From: Erysipelothrix rhusiopathiae
GTDB taxonomy: Bacteria; Bacillota_I; Bacilli_A; Erysipelotrichales; Erysipelotrichaceae
NCBI RefSeq assembly: GCF_900637845.1
Contig: NZ_LR134439.1
Span: 682,001 to 746,000, forward strand
Direction of reading: 5' to 3'
Length of the DNA stretch: 64,000 nt
In this document: positions 16,342-26,069 of the stretch, one piece after another
Numbering within the stretch: the first letter of the stretch is position 1
Layout of the letters: each line of letters starts with the position of its first letter
Notes under the pieces: generated by a model
The model's input: only the letters and a program-made list of their open reading frames with translations
What the model was told of the DNA's origin: nothing
Database searches by the model: none
Position numbers and translations under genes: made by a program

Positions 16342-17540
16342 TGTATACAAAGTCTCAATATGATGCATGGGTAATTGAAGTCGCAAACTATTTTATGAAG
16401 CATTTTGAATATCAAATGGTTTCAATGACTCAAGACAGTTCACAGGTTTGGCTTGTGAATCAAAATGTTGAGGACAATGCGATTATTATGGTTACCTCCA
16501 CATCCCTTTCAAATATTGATCGCGAGATGATTTCAAAACATCGTGAAAGTCTCGCCCTTGTATTTAAAACGAAGGCAGAAGGGCTTAATATTAGTGTGAA
16601 TCAAGAGGACAAAGTCGGAGATGATATGAATGTGGTTGTAGGACCGAATTTTATCTCATCCTCACAACTTCTTACTTCATACGGTGATTTAAGTGGACTT
16701 TTAAAAATAAGTCAAAATCCAGATCGCTCGCTTTCAAAGGCGGTACTTAATTTGAAAAAAACGATCGGTAGAATGCAAAAACAAGCACGATACCGTTCTT
16801 TTCCTGTAACCAATGTTATCTCAATTATCTGTGTTGTCGTATTTTTACTCGCACAATATCTTATCTTAATTCCAGAGTTAAACATTAATACGGTTGCAGT
16901 TATGTTAGGTGCTTTTTATAAGCCGTTTATCGTTCATGCTCATGAATGGTTCCGATTCATTACTGCAGGTTTTCTTCATATTTCGTTTTTACACTTAATC
17001 ATGAACTTAATGGCGCTGAGAAATTTAGGCGTAGTTATGGAAACGGTAATGGAGGGTAAAAAATATCTCTTTACCTTAATTGCGGGGATTCTCATGGGTA
17101 ATGCATTTGTCTTTATTTTGGATGAGGGTGTCATCGGTCTTGGAATTAGTGGCGGACTGTTTGCGTTATTGGGCGCAATGTGTGTCTATTTATTTGAAAC
17201 AAAGGCGATGCGTAATCCCAAAGTGATGTCTCAAGTCTTTCAAGTCTTATTTATTAATCTCATTATCAGTTCATTACCGGGTGTTAGTGCAACAGCCCAC
17301 TTAGGTGGATTGATTGCGGGGTTATTGTGTGGACTTGTTTTCTCAAAACGAAAAGATTGGGATTATTTACGCAAGGGAACTATGGTACTATCCGCTGTAT
17401 TTGTTGTAGGAATTGTGGTTGTGATGACGCAACATGCGGGTACCTTATCAAGCCCAAGGTTGGATATGTCGGTGATTAATAGTTGGTATGAACTGGGCTT
17501 TAAAAATTATGCAAACCGTTTAAGCGGTTTTATGAAGTAG
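16341..17540 (+). CDS. Rhomboid family intramembrane serine protease
   Basis: This 399-residue protein has a soluble N-terminal part (about residues 1-150) followed by a six- to seven-helix rhomboid domain. The catalytic serine is Ser270 in GLGISGGLFALLGA and the paired histidine is His320 in ATAHLGGLIAG. HEWFRFITAGFLHISFLHLIMN is the conserved loop-1/helix-2 region (here HEWFRFITAGFLH). Rhomboids cut within membrane helices; the substrate is unknown. The long N-terminal domain resembles YqgP-type rhomboids. Its ATG overlaps the rluD stop (TAATG). Confidence 0.93.
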   Translation: MYTKSQYDAWVIEVANYFMKHFEYQMVSMTQDSSQVWLVNQNVEDNAIIMVTSTSLSNIDREMISKHRESLALVFKTKAEGLNISVNQEDKVGDDMNVVVGPNFISSSQLLTSYGDLSGLLKISQNPDRSLSKAVLNLKKTIGRMQKQARYRSFPVTNVISIICVVVFLLAQYLILIPELNINTVAVMLGAFYKPFIVHAHEWFRFITAGFLHISFLHLIMNLMALRNLGVVMETVMEGKKYLFTLIAGILMGNAFVFILDEGVIGLGISGGLFALLGAMCVYLFETKAMRNPKVMSQVFQVLFINLIISSLPGVSATAHLGGLIAGLLCGLVFSKRKDWDYLRKGTMVLSAVFVVGIVVVMTQHAGTLSSPRLDMSVINSWYELGFKNYANRLSGFMK

Positions 17541-17549
17541 GGGGTTTTT

Positions 17550-18029
17550 ATGAGTAAACGGGATAATGTCATTTCTTGGGATGAATATTTTATGGGGCTC
17601 GCTCATTTGTCTGCGTTGCGTTCTAAAGATCCCTCAACTCAAGTTGGTGCCGCAATCGTGGATCAACAAAAAAAAATCGTTGGAATTGGCTATAATGGCC
17701 TTCCAACGGGATTGAGTGATGATGCGTTTCCTTGGGAACGTGAGGGAGATTTTCAAACAACGAAATATGCATATGTGGTGCATGCAGAGTTAAATGCAAT
17801 TTTGAATGCGACCCAATCCTTACAAGGGTGTACGATTTATGTCTCGTTGTTCCCTTGTAATGAATGTTCCAAGGCAATTATACAAAGTGGTATTAAAGAA
17901 ATTGTTTATGAAGATGATAAGTACGCAGAAACGGATGCTGTCTTAGTATCGAAGCGCATGCTTGATGCTGCTGGAGTTTCTTATCGAAAAATTGATAAAG
18001 CAATTTGTGTTTCGCTTACGCATCGTTAA
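17550..18029 (+). CDS. comEB: dCMP deaminase family protein
   Basis: This 159-residue zinc enzyme has HAELNAIL (zinc His and catalytic Glu, about residue 79) and PCNECSKAI (two zinc Cys). SKDPSTQVGAAIV near the N-terminus is typical of dCMP deaminases, which convert dCMP to dUMP for thymidylate synthesis. Its 3' end overlaps the convergent rnhC gene by 14 bases, an unusually tight arrangement with no terminator hairpin between them. Confidence 0.92.
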   Translation: MSKRDNVISWDEYFMGLAHLSALRSKDPSTQVGAAIVDQQKKIVGIGYNGLPTGLSDDAFPWEREGDFQTTKYAYVVHAELNAILNATQSLQGCTIYVSLFPCNECSKAIIQSGIKEIVYEDDKYAETDAVLVSKRMLDAAGVSYRKIDKAICVSLTHR

Positions 18030-18903
18030 GAATTCGTGCTGTATTGGCAAAGTGAACCTTCGCAACATTATCAAGTTCTTCTTTTCCATACCGTCTAACA
18101 AATTCTTTTCCAAATGTGTCAACATGGGCACCTGCCCCTTTAGGAAAGACGCAATCATATTTTGTTGAGAGTTTATCGAGGTAATCTAAAAAACCAAATC
18201 GCGCAATGATTGCACCGCATGCGACTGCAATAAACTTGTTTTCGGCTTTTGTTTCAAAGATAAGACCACGAAATATTTCAGGTTCTCCCTTGAGTGCGTT
18301 GTAATAAGGTTTTTCTGCCATGAATTGATCAATGATTGCATAAGGTGGCATTTCATAACGTTTTTTTAAATTTAAGAATGCTTGATTGTGTAATTTTGCC
18401 TTGATGACATTCATGTTCATTGTGTCATGGACGCGGTTATACTTCTTATTATCAAGAATAAGAAGGCTGTATTGAAGTTCTTGTTTGAGTATTGGAGCGA
18501 TTTTTCGTATCTTATCGTCCGTCATTTGTTTTGAATCGACAATTTCCGCAACGGGAATGCGTTGTAAATCGGATTCGTTTACGATACAAGCACAGACTGT
18601 GATTGGACCGAAGTAATCTCCAGTACCTACTTCGTCACTTCCGGCCATCGAACCTTCAATCTTCTGTGTTGGTGCAACCGATGATTTTGGTTTTAAAGGT
18701 TCATTTGTATAGGATGAAGCGTGAAATTCTGCGCCTTCACCGCTAAAAACAACCTTACCGCTTGTGTAGGCTGTGATGGTGACATCACTTCCCTTAATTT
18801 GGAAGTGTGTGTACTGAATATCGTAACGAATTGGATATTTTGAATATCGTGATTTTAATTCGTTTATCTGTTTGTCTGTTAGTTTTATTGTAATAGTTGT
18901 CAT
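18016..18903 (-). CDS. rnhC: Ribonuclease HIII
   Basis: This 295-residue enzyme cuts RNA in RNA-DNA hybrids. The N-terminal region (about residues 1-80) is the TBP-like substrate-binding domain that defines HIII. AGSDEVGTGDYFGPI gives the first catalytic Asp-Glu pair (about residues 89-90), and VDSKQMTD and AVACGAIIARF are later family motifs. It is encoded alone on the minus strand. The Firmicutes neighbour cvpA-mutS2 is divergent from it. Confidence 0.95.
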   Translation of the reverse strand: MTTITIKLTDKQINELKSRYSKYPIRYDIQYTHFQIKGSDVTITAYTSGKVVFSGEGAEFHASSYTNEPLKPKSSVAPTQKIEGSMAGSDEVGTGDYFGPITVCACIVNESDLQRIPVAEIVDSKQMTDDKIRKIAPILKQELQYSLLILDNKKYNRVHDTMNMNVIKAKLHNQAFLNLKKRYEMPPYAIIDQFMAEKPYYNALKGEPEIFRGLIFETKAENKFIAVACGAIIARFGFLDYLDKLSTKYDCVFPKGAGAHVDTFGKEFVRRYGKEELDNVAKVHFANTARILNDA

Positions 18904-18975
18904 ACTAATAATATAGACTATTTCGATTGAAATTAATAGTTGAACTCATTAAATAAAAAAAGAAGGAGTGATTTT

Positions 18976-19641
18976 ATGGTGATGTTTCCCAATGATTGGA
19001 TGGGTTACTTAAATGGGGTTATTATTATTTGGTTTGCGGTGACCCTTTATATTGGATATAAGAAAGGTTTGTTGCTGCAGCTCGTTGATGTTGTGGGAAC
19101 TTTTGTCTCGCTTTTTGCAGCATGGATTTTCGCACCTGTATTTGTGCAAATATTCCAATTCTTTAAAGCATCTGGAACTGGGTTTCTAACCATTAATCAA
19201 CTCGTTGTACATCAAATGAATCAGTTGATATGGTTCGTGATCTTATTTGTTGTGATTCGTGTGGTTTTATTACTAGTAACACCGCTTGCAACCATAATTT
19301 CAAAAGTTCCATTAGTAAAACAAGTGAATTCCGCAGTTGGTGGTGTTTTCAGCGTAGCATTTTTTGCACTTAAACTCGTGTTGATTTGTGTCTTTTTAAC
19401 GACACCGATTGTTAAAAATGGTCAGGAAATCATTGATAATACCTGGTTGGTATATGTCGAACGTGCATCAACTCCAATTTTAGGATCATTTGATGATTTT
19501 ATGAATCAAAACGCTGCAATTCAAAGTATTATTACAGATCAACAGTTATCTCCAAGTCAACAAACTGCTATGGTAAAGTGGCTTGAAAAACACGGTTTTA
19601 ATGAAGTACAGATAAGGGAGTATTTAGAAAAATATGAATAA
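18976..19641 (+). CDS. cvpA: CvpA family membrane protein
   Basis: This 221-residue protein has four membrane helices and matches the CvpA (colicin V production) family, a common neighbour of mutS2. GYKKGLLLQLVDVVGTFVSLFAA is the conserved first half (GYKKGLLLQLVDVVGT). The biochemical role is not established. AAGGAG (about 18963-18968) before the ATG at 18976 decides the start over an in-frame upstream ATG at 18940. It overlaps mutS2 by 8 bases. Confidence 0.85.
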   Translation: MVMFPNDWMGYLNGVIIIWFAVTLYIGYKKGLLLQLVDVVGTFVSLFAAWIFAPVFVQIFQFFKASGTGFLTINQLVVHQMNQLIWFVILFVVIRVVLLLVTPLATIISKVPLVKQVNSAVGGVFSVAFFALKLVLICVFLTTPIVKNGQEIIDNTWLVYVERASTPILGSFDDFMNQNAAIQSIITDQQLSPSQQTAMVKWLEKHGFNEVQIREYLEKYE

Positions 19642-21922
19642 TACATCGTCTCGATTAGAGTTCGATAAAGTGCTTGAGCGAATTGCTCATTATGCATCAT
19701 TTTCATTAGGTAAGGAAGCGGTCTTAAATACGGTTCCTTCATTTTCCTCATTAATTGTGAAACGTGATTTAGCGCGCGCTAAAGATGCATTACAGTTAGT
19801 GGTTGTAAATGGTTCTATGTCATTTGGTGGCATCACAGATGTAACCTATGCTTTAACACTTGCTGAAAAGGGTGGAACTTTATCGGTAGAAGATATAGTA
19901 GATGTTGGACGCTTTATGCAAGGTCTTGAACGTCTAAAAAAACAATTTAAAAATCTAGAAGGAACGTATCCTGCACTTGAAGATTTATTTGAAAGTCTTG
20001 AAGTTACGGAAACAACACTGAAACATATTGAACATTGTTTTGGAGAACAGGGTGAAGTCTTAGATCGTGCAAGTGCACATTTAGGTGAGCTGAGACGTCA
20101 AAGTAAAGCTCTTGAACAAAACATTGAAAATAAAACTCAGGAATTTTTAACCAAAAATCGCGCAATGCTTAGTGAAGCAGTCGTTTCGTTACAACATGGA
20201 CGTCGCACTTTTTTAGTGAAACCTTCAGATAAAAATAAACTTGAAGGAACAATTTATGGTGAATCAGCAAGCGGGCAGTCGGTTTATTTTGAGCCTGCCT
20301 TTTTAGCGCGAATGCAAAATGAATATCAAAGTCTCATTCATCAAGAACAAAATGAAATCGAACGCATTTGTCGCGAGACATCTAATTTAATCGCACATGA
20401 CGCACAACAACTCAGAGCTGATCTTGACACCGTGGCTATCATCGATTGTCTTTTTGCGAAAGCAGAGTGGGGGGCATATCATGATGCGGTTGTCGCAACA
20501 CTAACGCAAGATCGGTTGAATCTAAAAAATGCAAGACATCCACTGATTAATCCCAAAGAAGTTGTCGCAAACACATATAAACTCACTCCGCCTCATAAAA
20601 TGATTTTAATTAGTGGTCCGAATACCGGGGGAAAAAGTGTAAGTTTAAAGACAATGGGATTATCCATTCTCATGACTTTAGCCGGATGTCCAATCTGTGC
20701 GGAATCAGCGGAAGTGATGTTGGTTGATCAATTGTTTGTGGATATTGGAGATCAACAATCCATCGAAAAATCATTGTCGTCGTTTTCTGCTCATATGGAA
20801 ACGATGACAAAAGTTAATGCGCAAGCAACATCAAAATCAATTGTGTTGCTGGATGAGTTAGGTTCACAAACTGATCCCTTAGAAGGTGAAAGTTTGTCGA
20901 TGGCAATCTTAGATCATTTTAGAGATGTAGGGTGTTGGGTTATCGCTACGACGCACTTTTCAAGACTAAAAAAATACGGGACTCAATACGAAGATATCCT
21001 TATTGCAAGTGTAGAATTTGATTTACAAAATCTAAAACCTACTTATCGTTATCGCGAAAATGTCATGGGTGAATCCAATGCGTTTGCGATTGCTAAACGT
21101 TTAGGTTTACAAGCCGATATTATTGACCGTGCATTTAAATATAAACAAGAAGGTCAGTATGAAGCAGATCACTTACTCGAAATTCTTGAAGCAAAAATTA
21201 ATGAACAAGATAAACTTGAGCAAGAACTCTTAAAAGAAAAAGAAGCGATCGAAAATCTTAAACGTGATGCACTGATGAAACAAAAAGCACTTGAAGCAGA
21301 GTTTGTTCGTAAAGAGCAAGCTTTACGTGAGGAAAATGAAGCGTTGCTGGAACAAATGGTCGAAGAGGCTGAACGCCAATTAGATGTACTCAATAAAACA
21401 AATCGTCCAGATCTACGAAAAAAAGCAGTAAAGCAAATTCAATCCTTACAGGCTGAAAACGCTGTTGATGAAACCATAGGTAAAGGAGATCGCGTACAAT
21501 TGAAATCCACAAATCAAGTGGGTGTTGTCGATTCGATTGAAAAGAATACTGCATTTGTGTCAATCGGTGGTTTAAAGGTGAATGTCGATTTAAGTAAACT
21601 CACACGCATTGCAGGTCCTGCTAAAAAAGTGAAGGTAAAACCTACACGAACTCATAGTGTTGATGCGCGATCATCGTTTAAAACGGAGTTGAACATTATT
21701 GGACTTCGTGTTTCCGAAGCCCTTCCACAGGTAGAGAAATATATTGATGAATGTGTACTTCATAAAGTACCAACCTTTAGAATTATTCATGGACATGGTA
21801 CCGGGCAGTTGCGTACTGCGGTTCACCAAACACTTCGCCGTAATAAAAATGTAGGCTCCTTTGAATTAGGCGGTGTTGGCGATGGTGGAATGGGTGCGAC
21901 TGTTGTGAAGCTAAAACAATGA
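19634..21922 (+). CDS. mutS2: Endonuclease MutS2
   Basis: This 762-residue protein has a MutS-type core with Walker A GPNTGGKS (about residue 327), Walker B VLLDELG and the THFSRLK segment. A long coiled coil (about residues 500-600) and a C-terminal Smr endonuclease domain follow, with LNIIGLRVSEA and IIHGHGTGQL. It lacks the MutS mismatch-recognition domain, as expected. MutS2 suppresses recombination and, in Bacillus, also rescues collided ribosomes. Length is normal for the family. Confidence 0.96.
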   Translation: MNNTSSRLEFDKVLERIAHYASFSLGKEAVLNTVPSFSSLIVKRDLARAKDALQLVVVNGSMSFGGITDVTYALTLAEKGGTLSVEDIVDVGRFMQGLERLKKQFKNLEGTYPALEDLFESLEVTETTLKHIEHCFGEQGEVLDRASAHLGELRRQSKALEQNIENKTQEFLTKNRAMLSEAVVSLQHGRRTFLVKPSDKNKLEGTIYGESASGQSVYFEPAFLARMQNEYQSLIHQEQNEIERICRETSNLIAHDAQQLRADLDTVAIIDCLFAKAEWGAYHDAVVATLTQDRLNLKNARHPLINPKEVVANTYKLTPPHKMILISGPNTGGKSVSLKTMGLSILMTLAGCPICAESAEVMLVDQLFVDIGDQQSIEKSLSSFSAHMETMTKVNAQATSKSIVLLDELGSQTDPLEGESLSMAILDHFRDVGCWVIATTHFSRLKKYGTQYEDILIASVEFDLQNLKPTYRYRENVMGESNAFAIAKRLGLQADIIDRAFKYKQEGQYEADHLLEILEAKINEQDKLEQELLKEKEAIENLKRDALMKQKALEAEFVRKEQALREENEALLEQMVEEAERQLDVLNKTNRPDLRKKAVKQIQSLQAENAVDETIGKGDRVQLKSTNQVGVVDSIEKNTAFVSIGGLKVNVDLSKLTRIAGPAKKVKVKPTRTHSVDARSSFKTELNIIGLRVSEALPQVEKYIDECVLHKVPTFRIIHGHGTGQLRTAVHQTLRRNKNVGSFELGGVGDGGMGATVVKLKQ

Positions 21923-23691
21923 CACACTCAACAATCGAGGAAAAACTTAAACGTTTGCCCATGGAGCCGGGTTGTTATCTCATGAAAAATAAGAATGGTG
22001 AGATTATCTATGTCGGGAAAGCGAAGAAATTAAAAAATCGCGTAAGTTCCTATTTTACGGGTGCCCATGATCATAAGACAACACGTATGGTACGTCAAAT
22101 TGATGATTTTGAATTTATCATTACAAGTACGGAGAAAGAGTCTTTAATTCTAGAAATTAATTTAATTAAAGAACACCGACCTCAATTCAATATCATTTTT
22201 ATGGATGATAAGTCGTATCCATATTTAAAAATTCCCCGAGAAGGAAAACCGGAAGTTTTGGTTGCGCGAGATCGTAAACAATCCAAGCAATTTCATTATT
22301 TTGGTCCATATCCTGATGCGACAGCAGCGCGTGATATGGCCCGTCTTCTAAATGACTCAGTGCCTACTGGAGATACATTATTACCCAATACTTTAGCCAT
22401 TTACAGCGCATTTAATCGTACTGGTAAACGTTATACACCGGAAGAACTGAATGTTTGGCGTCAAAATGTGATGAGTATTTTAAACGGTAATATAAAACCG
22501 TTTAAAGATGAGTTAGAGCGAAAGATGCTTGAAGCAAGCCAATCTTTAAATTTTGAGTTGGCACAAGTCTATAAGGAAAAGCTACATGCTTTAGACTATA
22601 TTGGTGATAAACAACAAGTTCAATTTTCTTTAAACGAACGATTTGATTTGTTTCACTTTGCCTACTATCAAGGGTATATTGCGATTGTAGGTCTCTTTGT
22701 TAGAGGGGGTCGCTTGTTGGAGCGAAGCATGGCGGTTGAGGCATGTATGGAAGAACCGCTTGATGCTTTTGTTTCTTTTATTGCACAATTTTATGAAAAC
22801 CAACCGGTACCCAAAACGATTTATGTTCCAGACTTAGTGAATGCAGAAGAATTGGGCGATGTTTTGGGTGCTGAGGTTAAAGTACCATTGCGTGGTAAAA
22901 AGAAAACACTTTTGGAAATTACACAAAAGAATGCGCAACAACAACTTGATGATCAGTTTTCAATCCTTCGTGAGCGTCAACAATTTAAAGATGAGGCGTT
23001 AAGAGATTTAAGTGCTGCTTTAGGTATGAGTTCGATTATTCATCGTATTGAGGTTTTTGATAACTCGCATATTTCCGGTGCTTTCGCTGTTTCTGCCTGT
23101 GTTGTTTATGATGATGGTGAACCAAATAAAAACCAATACCGTCGCTATAAATTACATCAAGGGAATGATGATGTTGCTTCTATGAAGGAAGTCTTGTATC
23201 GTCGATATTTTCGTCTTATGCGGGAATCGAAACCGATGCCGGATTTAATTTTAGTTGATGGTGGTAAACCTCAGCTTAATGCAGCGTTAGAGGTTCTCAG
23301 TGATCTTGAACTTGATTTGAGGGTTTGTTCCTTGGTTAAAGATGATCGACATCGTACGCACGCTTTAATGCGTGAAGATGGAACTTTAATTACAATTAAT
23401 AAAACAAGTTCGCTCTTTAATTTTTTGATGCAGATGCAAGATGAAGTGCATCGATTTGTAATAACGTATCACCGTAATTTACGGAAAAAAGCTATGACAC
23501 GCTCAATTCTTGATGAAGTAAGTGGATTGGGAAAAGTAAGACAGAAAGAACTCTATAAGAAATTTGGCTCTTTGAAGAATATTCGCGCGGCGTCTTTAGA
23601 AACGCTTCAGACGGTTTTACCTGAAGATGTTGCGGGTGATTTGTATGATATACTACATATAGATTGGAATGATTATCATGAAAAAAATTAA
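21919..23691 (+). CDS. uvrC: UvrABC excinuclease subunit C
   Basis: This 590-residue nuclease makes both incisions in nucleotide excision repair. The N-terminal GIY-YIG domain shows GCYLMKN and IIYVGKAKKLKNRVSSYF; a UVR motif lies near residue 200; the RNase H-like nuclease core has IEVFDNSHISGA and LILVDGGKPQLN; tandem helix-hairpin-helix motifs close the protein. It overlaps mutS2 by ATGA and overlaps murI. Confidence 0.97.
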   Translation: MTHSTIEEKLKRLPMEPGCYLMKNKNGEIIYVGKAKKLKNRVSSYFTGAHDHKTTRMVRQIDDFEFIITSTEKESLILEINLIKEHRPQFNIIFMDDKSYPYLKIPREGKPEVLVARDRKQSKQFHYFGPYPDATAARDMARLLNDSVPTGDTLLPNTLAIYSAFNRTGKRYTPEELNVWRQNVMSILNGNIKPFKDELERKMLEASQSLNFELAQVYKEKLHALDYIGDKQQVQFSLNERFDLFHFAYYQGYIAIVGLFVRGGRLLERSMAVEACMEEPLDAFVSFIAQFYENQPVPKTIYVPDLVNAEELGDVLGAEVKVPLRGKKKTLLEITQKNAQQQLDDQFSILRERQQFKDEALRDLSAALGMSSIIHRIEVFDNSHISGAFAVSACVVYDDGEPNKNQYRRYKLHQGNDDVASMKEVLYRRYFRLMRESKPMPDLILVDGGKPQLNAALEVLSDLELDLRVCSLVKDDRHRTHALMREDGTLITINKTSSLFNFLMQMQDEVHRFVITYHRNLRKKAMTRSILDEVSGLGKVRQKELYKKFGSLKNIRAASLETLQTVLPEDVAGDLYDILHIDWNDYHEKN

Positions 23692-24427
23692 AACCTTGGG
23701 GATTTTTGATTCGGGTCTTGGTGGTTATAGTGTTTATCAATATCTAAAACAGCATCTTGATCCCGTTTCTTTGGTACTTTATGCAGATCAAAAAAATGCC
23801 CCTTATGGAAATCAATCGGATGATGCAATCATTGCTTACACCCTACATGCGATGAAGTGGTTTCAAGATCATGACATAAGGGATGTGGTCATTGCGTGTA
23901 ATACCGTTTCAGCAGTGGCACTTTCCACTGCAAGAAACCATTTTCCAGATATGAATCTAATTGGCATTATCGAATTAACGGTTGGACAAATTGAACCCAA
24001 TGCAGATACTTGTGTTGGTATTGTGTCAACACTTGCAACCTTTAATGCGCATGCATATCGTAATTTTATTCATGAAAAAGGACCGATTCACGTTAAGGAA
24101 CTCGCACTTCCTGAATTGGTCAATATTATCGAAGGTTTAAATCAAAATTTAAAATTGGATACTTATTTGGAAAATGAATTAAAACCTATTCTTGAGTCAA
24201 CAGATCTCATTTTAGGTTGTACTCATTATCCCCTTGTTCATGATGCTTTTAGAAAAATATATAAAGGTCAAGTTCATGATTCAAGACGTCCGATTTGTGA
24301 GTATGTTGCGATGAACTATGAGTTTTTAAGGTCATCATGTCAGACTTTTACGACAGGTGACGCTCAAAAAATGGAAAGACAAATTAAACGTCTTTTTGAT
24401 TCGATAGAAAAGGTGGAAACAATATGA
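23678..24427 (+). CDS. murI: Glutamate racemase
   Basis: This protein of about 249 residues interconverts L- and D-glutamate for peptidoglycan. IFDSGLGGYSVY is the N-terminal motif; IACNTVSA and LGCTHYPL contain the two catalytic cysteines. In-frame ATGs at 23669 and 23678 are both possible; GGAATGA upstream favours 23678. The start lies inside uvrC, giving a 14-base overlap. Confidence 0.93.
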   Translation: MKKIKTLGIFDSGLGGYSVYQYLKQHLDPVSLVLYADQKNAPYGNQSDDAIIAYTLHAMKWFQDHDIRDVVIACNTVSAVALSTARNHFPDMNLIGIIELTVGQIEPNADTCVGIVSTLATFNAHAYRNFIHEKGPIHVKELALPELVNIIEGLNQNLKLDTYLENELKPILESTDLILGCTHYPLVHDAFRKIYKGQVHDSRRPICEYVAMNYEFLRSSCQTFTTGDAQKMERQIKRLFDSIEKVETI

Positions 24428-24894
24428 CAGAAATTATCGTTTGCAGTGATAACCATGGTAAGAAAAAAGTTCTTGAATCAATTCTACAAAAATATCCTCA
24501 TGCGGATGCCTACATTCATTGTGGCGATAATGAACTTGATTATGAATCCATGAAACCCTTTGACGCAGTTACAGGGAATAACGATACGTTTTATAAGTAT
24601 CCAGAATCATTGGTAGTAGACGTAAAGGGAACGCGTATTTTTGTAGCGCATGGTCATTTAATGCGTTATCGTCATATCGAAGACGATATTATTGCGTTAG
24701 CTAAGGAACATCGTTGTACGATTGCGTGTTATGGACATACCCATGTTCCTGTCGTAAAAGATGTGGACGGGATTCTTTTAATTAATCCAGGTTCGCTCTA
24801 TTATAATCGAGACGGATCACCAACATGTTTCGCAAAAATCACGATTACAGAAGATAAAGTGACTGTAGAAGAATTATTTGAAAGAGATTTATAA
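24424..24894 (+). CDS. Metallophosphoesterase, YfcE/MJ0936 family
   Basis: This 156-residue protein has the calcineurin-like metal-binding motifs SDNHG (residues 8-12), HCGDNE, GNND, HGH and GHTHVP in order. Family members hydrolyse phosphodiesters such as model substrates or cyclic nucleotides; the biological substrate is unknown. It overlaps murI by ATGA, the last gene in the cvpA-mutS2-uvrC-murI run. Confidence 0.9.
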   Translation: MTEIIVCSDNHGKKKVLESILQKYPHADAYIHCGDNELDYESMKPFDAVTGNNDTFYKYPESLVVDVKGTRIFVAHGHLMRYRHIEDDIIALAKEHRCTIACYGHTHVPVVKDVDGILLINPGSLYYNRDGSPTCFAKITITEDKVTVEELFERDL

Positions 24895-24900
24895 AAAGCA

Positions 24901-24942
24901 TTGTATTCTATGCGTCTTAATGATATTATTGTAGACGCATAG
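24901..24942 (+). promoter_or_regulatory. tRNA-Arg promoter with a flanking palindrome
   Basis: TTGTAT (24901-24906) and TATTAT (24924-24929) are 17 bases apart. A perfect 10-bp inverted repeat, CTATGCGTCT (24908-24917) and AGACGCATAG (24933-24942), straddles the -10. It lacks a T tract, so it is not a normal terminator and could be an operator or a transcript-start hairpin. Confidence 0.55.
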
Positions 24943-24952
24943 AGCACAATTT

Positions 24953-25028
24953 GTCTCCGTAGCTCAGTGGATAGAGCACGCGCCTTCTAAGCGTGTGGTC
25001 GGGAGTTCGAATCTCTCCGGGGACGCCA
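24953..25028 (+). tRNA. tRNA-Arg (anticodon TCT)
   Basis: Acceptor GTCTCCG with CGGGGAC, D-arm GCTC/GAGC, anticodon stem CGCGC/GCGTG around CTTCTAA, T-arm GGGAG/CTCTC with TTCGAAT, discriminator G and encoded CCA. Anticodon TCT reads Arg codon AGA. Confidence 0.96.
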
Positions 25029-25040
25029 AATTTAAACGAT

Positions 25041-25068
25041 AACACCAAATATTTGGTGTTTTTTTTAT
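25041..25068 (+). terminator. Intrinsic terminator after tRNA-Arg (TCT)
   Basis: AACACCAA (25041-25048) pairs with TTGGTGTT (25053-25060), followed by a long T run. Confidence 0.9.
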
Positions 25069-25181
25069 GTTTTCCATAAAAGTTCACATATAATATAATC
25101 TACGCGATAAAATGAATTTAACAATAGGATTTTATGTGAAAATTTAGTACAATTATACAAGAACTTTATATGGAGGGGCAT

Positions 25182-26009
25182 ATGAAAGTAAAAAAGAAAC
25201 ACATTATTGGATTTTTTGGATTATTGGTTTTTTGCTTTGGATGTGGAGTTGGATATTTTCAAGGAATATCAAAAAAAACAGTTGAACAACAGCCCCCCCA
25301 AATTATGGAAAAGAATGCAGATAATACGAATATTTCAAAAAATAAAAAATCAGATCAGCCAGAAGATTACAAGCCTGAAACATCGGATTATTTTGTTGAG
25401 GAATATCGAAGTGAAGAAACACCCATCCCCTTTGATAAACACGAAAAAAATGATGCAAGTATCAATCAGGGTGAAACGATTACAGATCAAGAAGGAAAAA
25501 CAGGTCTGAAGCGAACCGTTTATAAAGAACTCTATAAAAACAATGATTTGGTCGATTCTTCTGTTCAATATACTGAAGTTGTTTATGCTCCTGTTGATGA
25601 AATCACACGTGTTGGAATCAAAGAAATTATTGTGAATTCGGAACATATCGATAAAGATGAGTCGCTTTTAATGTTTAATCGTGTCAATCAAATTCGAAAA
25701 GAACATCAATTGGATCCTCTAACATGGTCAGAGTCACTTTTTGAATATGCAGGGATTCGTGCAGTGGATCTTGAAAAAAGTTTCGAGCACCGTCGCCCTG
25801 ATGGAAGTTCTTGGGATAGTTTGAATCCTCAATTGATTTTTGCTGAGAACTTAGCGAAACGTGCGTTTTCGGTAGAAAGTGCCATGAGTGGTTTTATGGA
25901 ATCGCCAAGTCATCGAGCAAATATTTTAGATGATTTTAAGTCAGGTGCGTGTGCACTTTATCAAGCATCTGACGGGAACTGGTATTGGGTCCAACTCTTT
26001 GGATATTGA
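25182..26009 (+). CDS. Surface protein with G5-like and CAP domains
   Basis: This 275-residue protein has an N-terminal membrane helix (about residues 8-27), a polar linker, a G5-like domain (about 77-145: ETPIPFDKH...NQGETITDQEGKTGLK shown in part) and a C-terminal CAP/SCP domain (about 162-275). CAP landmarks are FEHRRPDG (201-208), AENL (221-224) and SPSHRANIL (241-249). G5 domains are known to bind cell-wall sugars; bacterial CAP domains are secreted modules of uncertain activity. It should face the cell wall. GGAGGGG (25172-25178) decides the ATG at 25182 over 25170. Confidence 0.82.
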   Translation: MKVKKKHIIGFFGLLVFCFGCGVGYFQGISKKTVEQQPPQIMEKNADNTNISKNKKSDQPEDYKPETSDYFVEEYRSEETPIPFDKHEKNDASINQGETITDQEGKTGLKRTVYKELYKNNDLVDSSVQYTEVVYAPVDEITRVGIKEIIVNSEHIDKDESLLMFNRVNQIRKEHQLDPLTWSESLFEYAGIRAVDLEKSFEHRRPDGSSWDSLNPQLIFAENLAKRAFSVESAMSGFMESPSHRANILDDFKSGACALYQASDGNWYWVQLFGY

Positions 26010-26069
26010 TACGGTCTTGTCTGAAATGAAAACTAAGGTTATTATAGATTAAGTATGTGGAGGTAAAGC

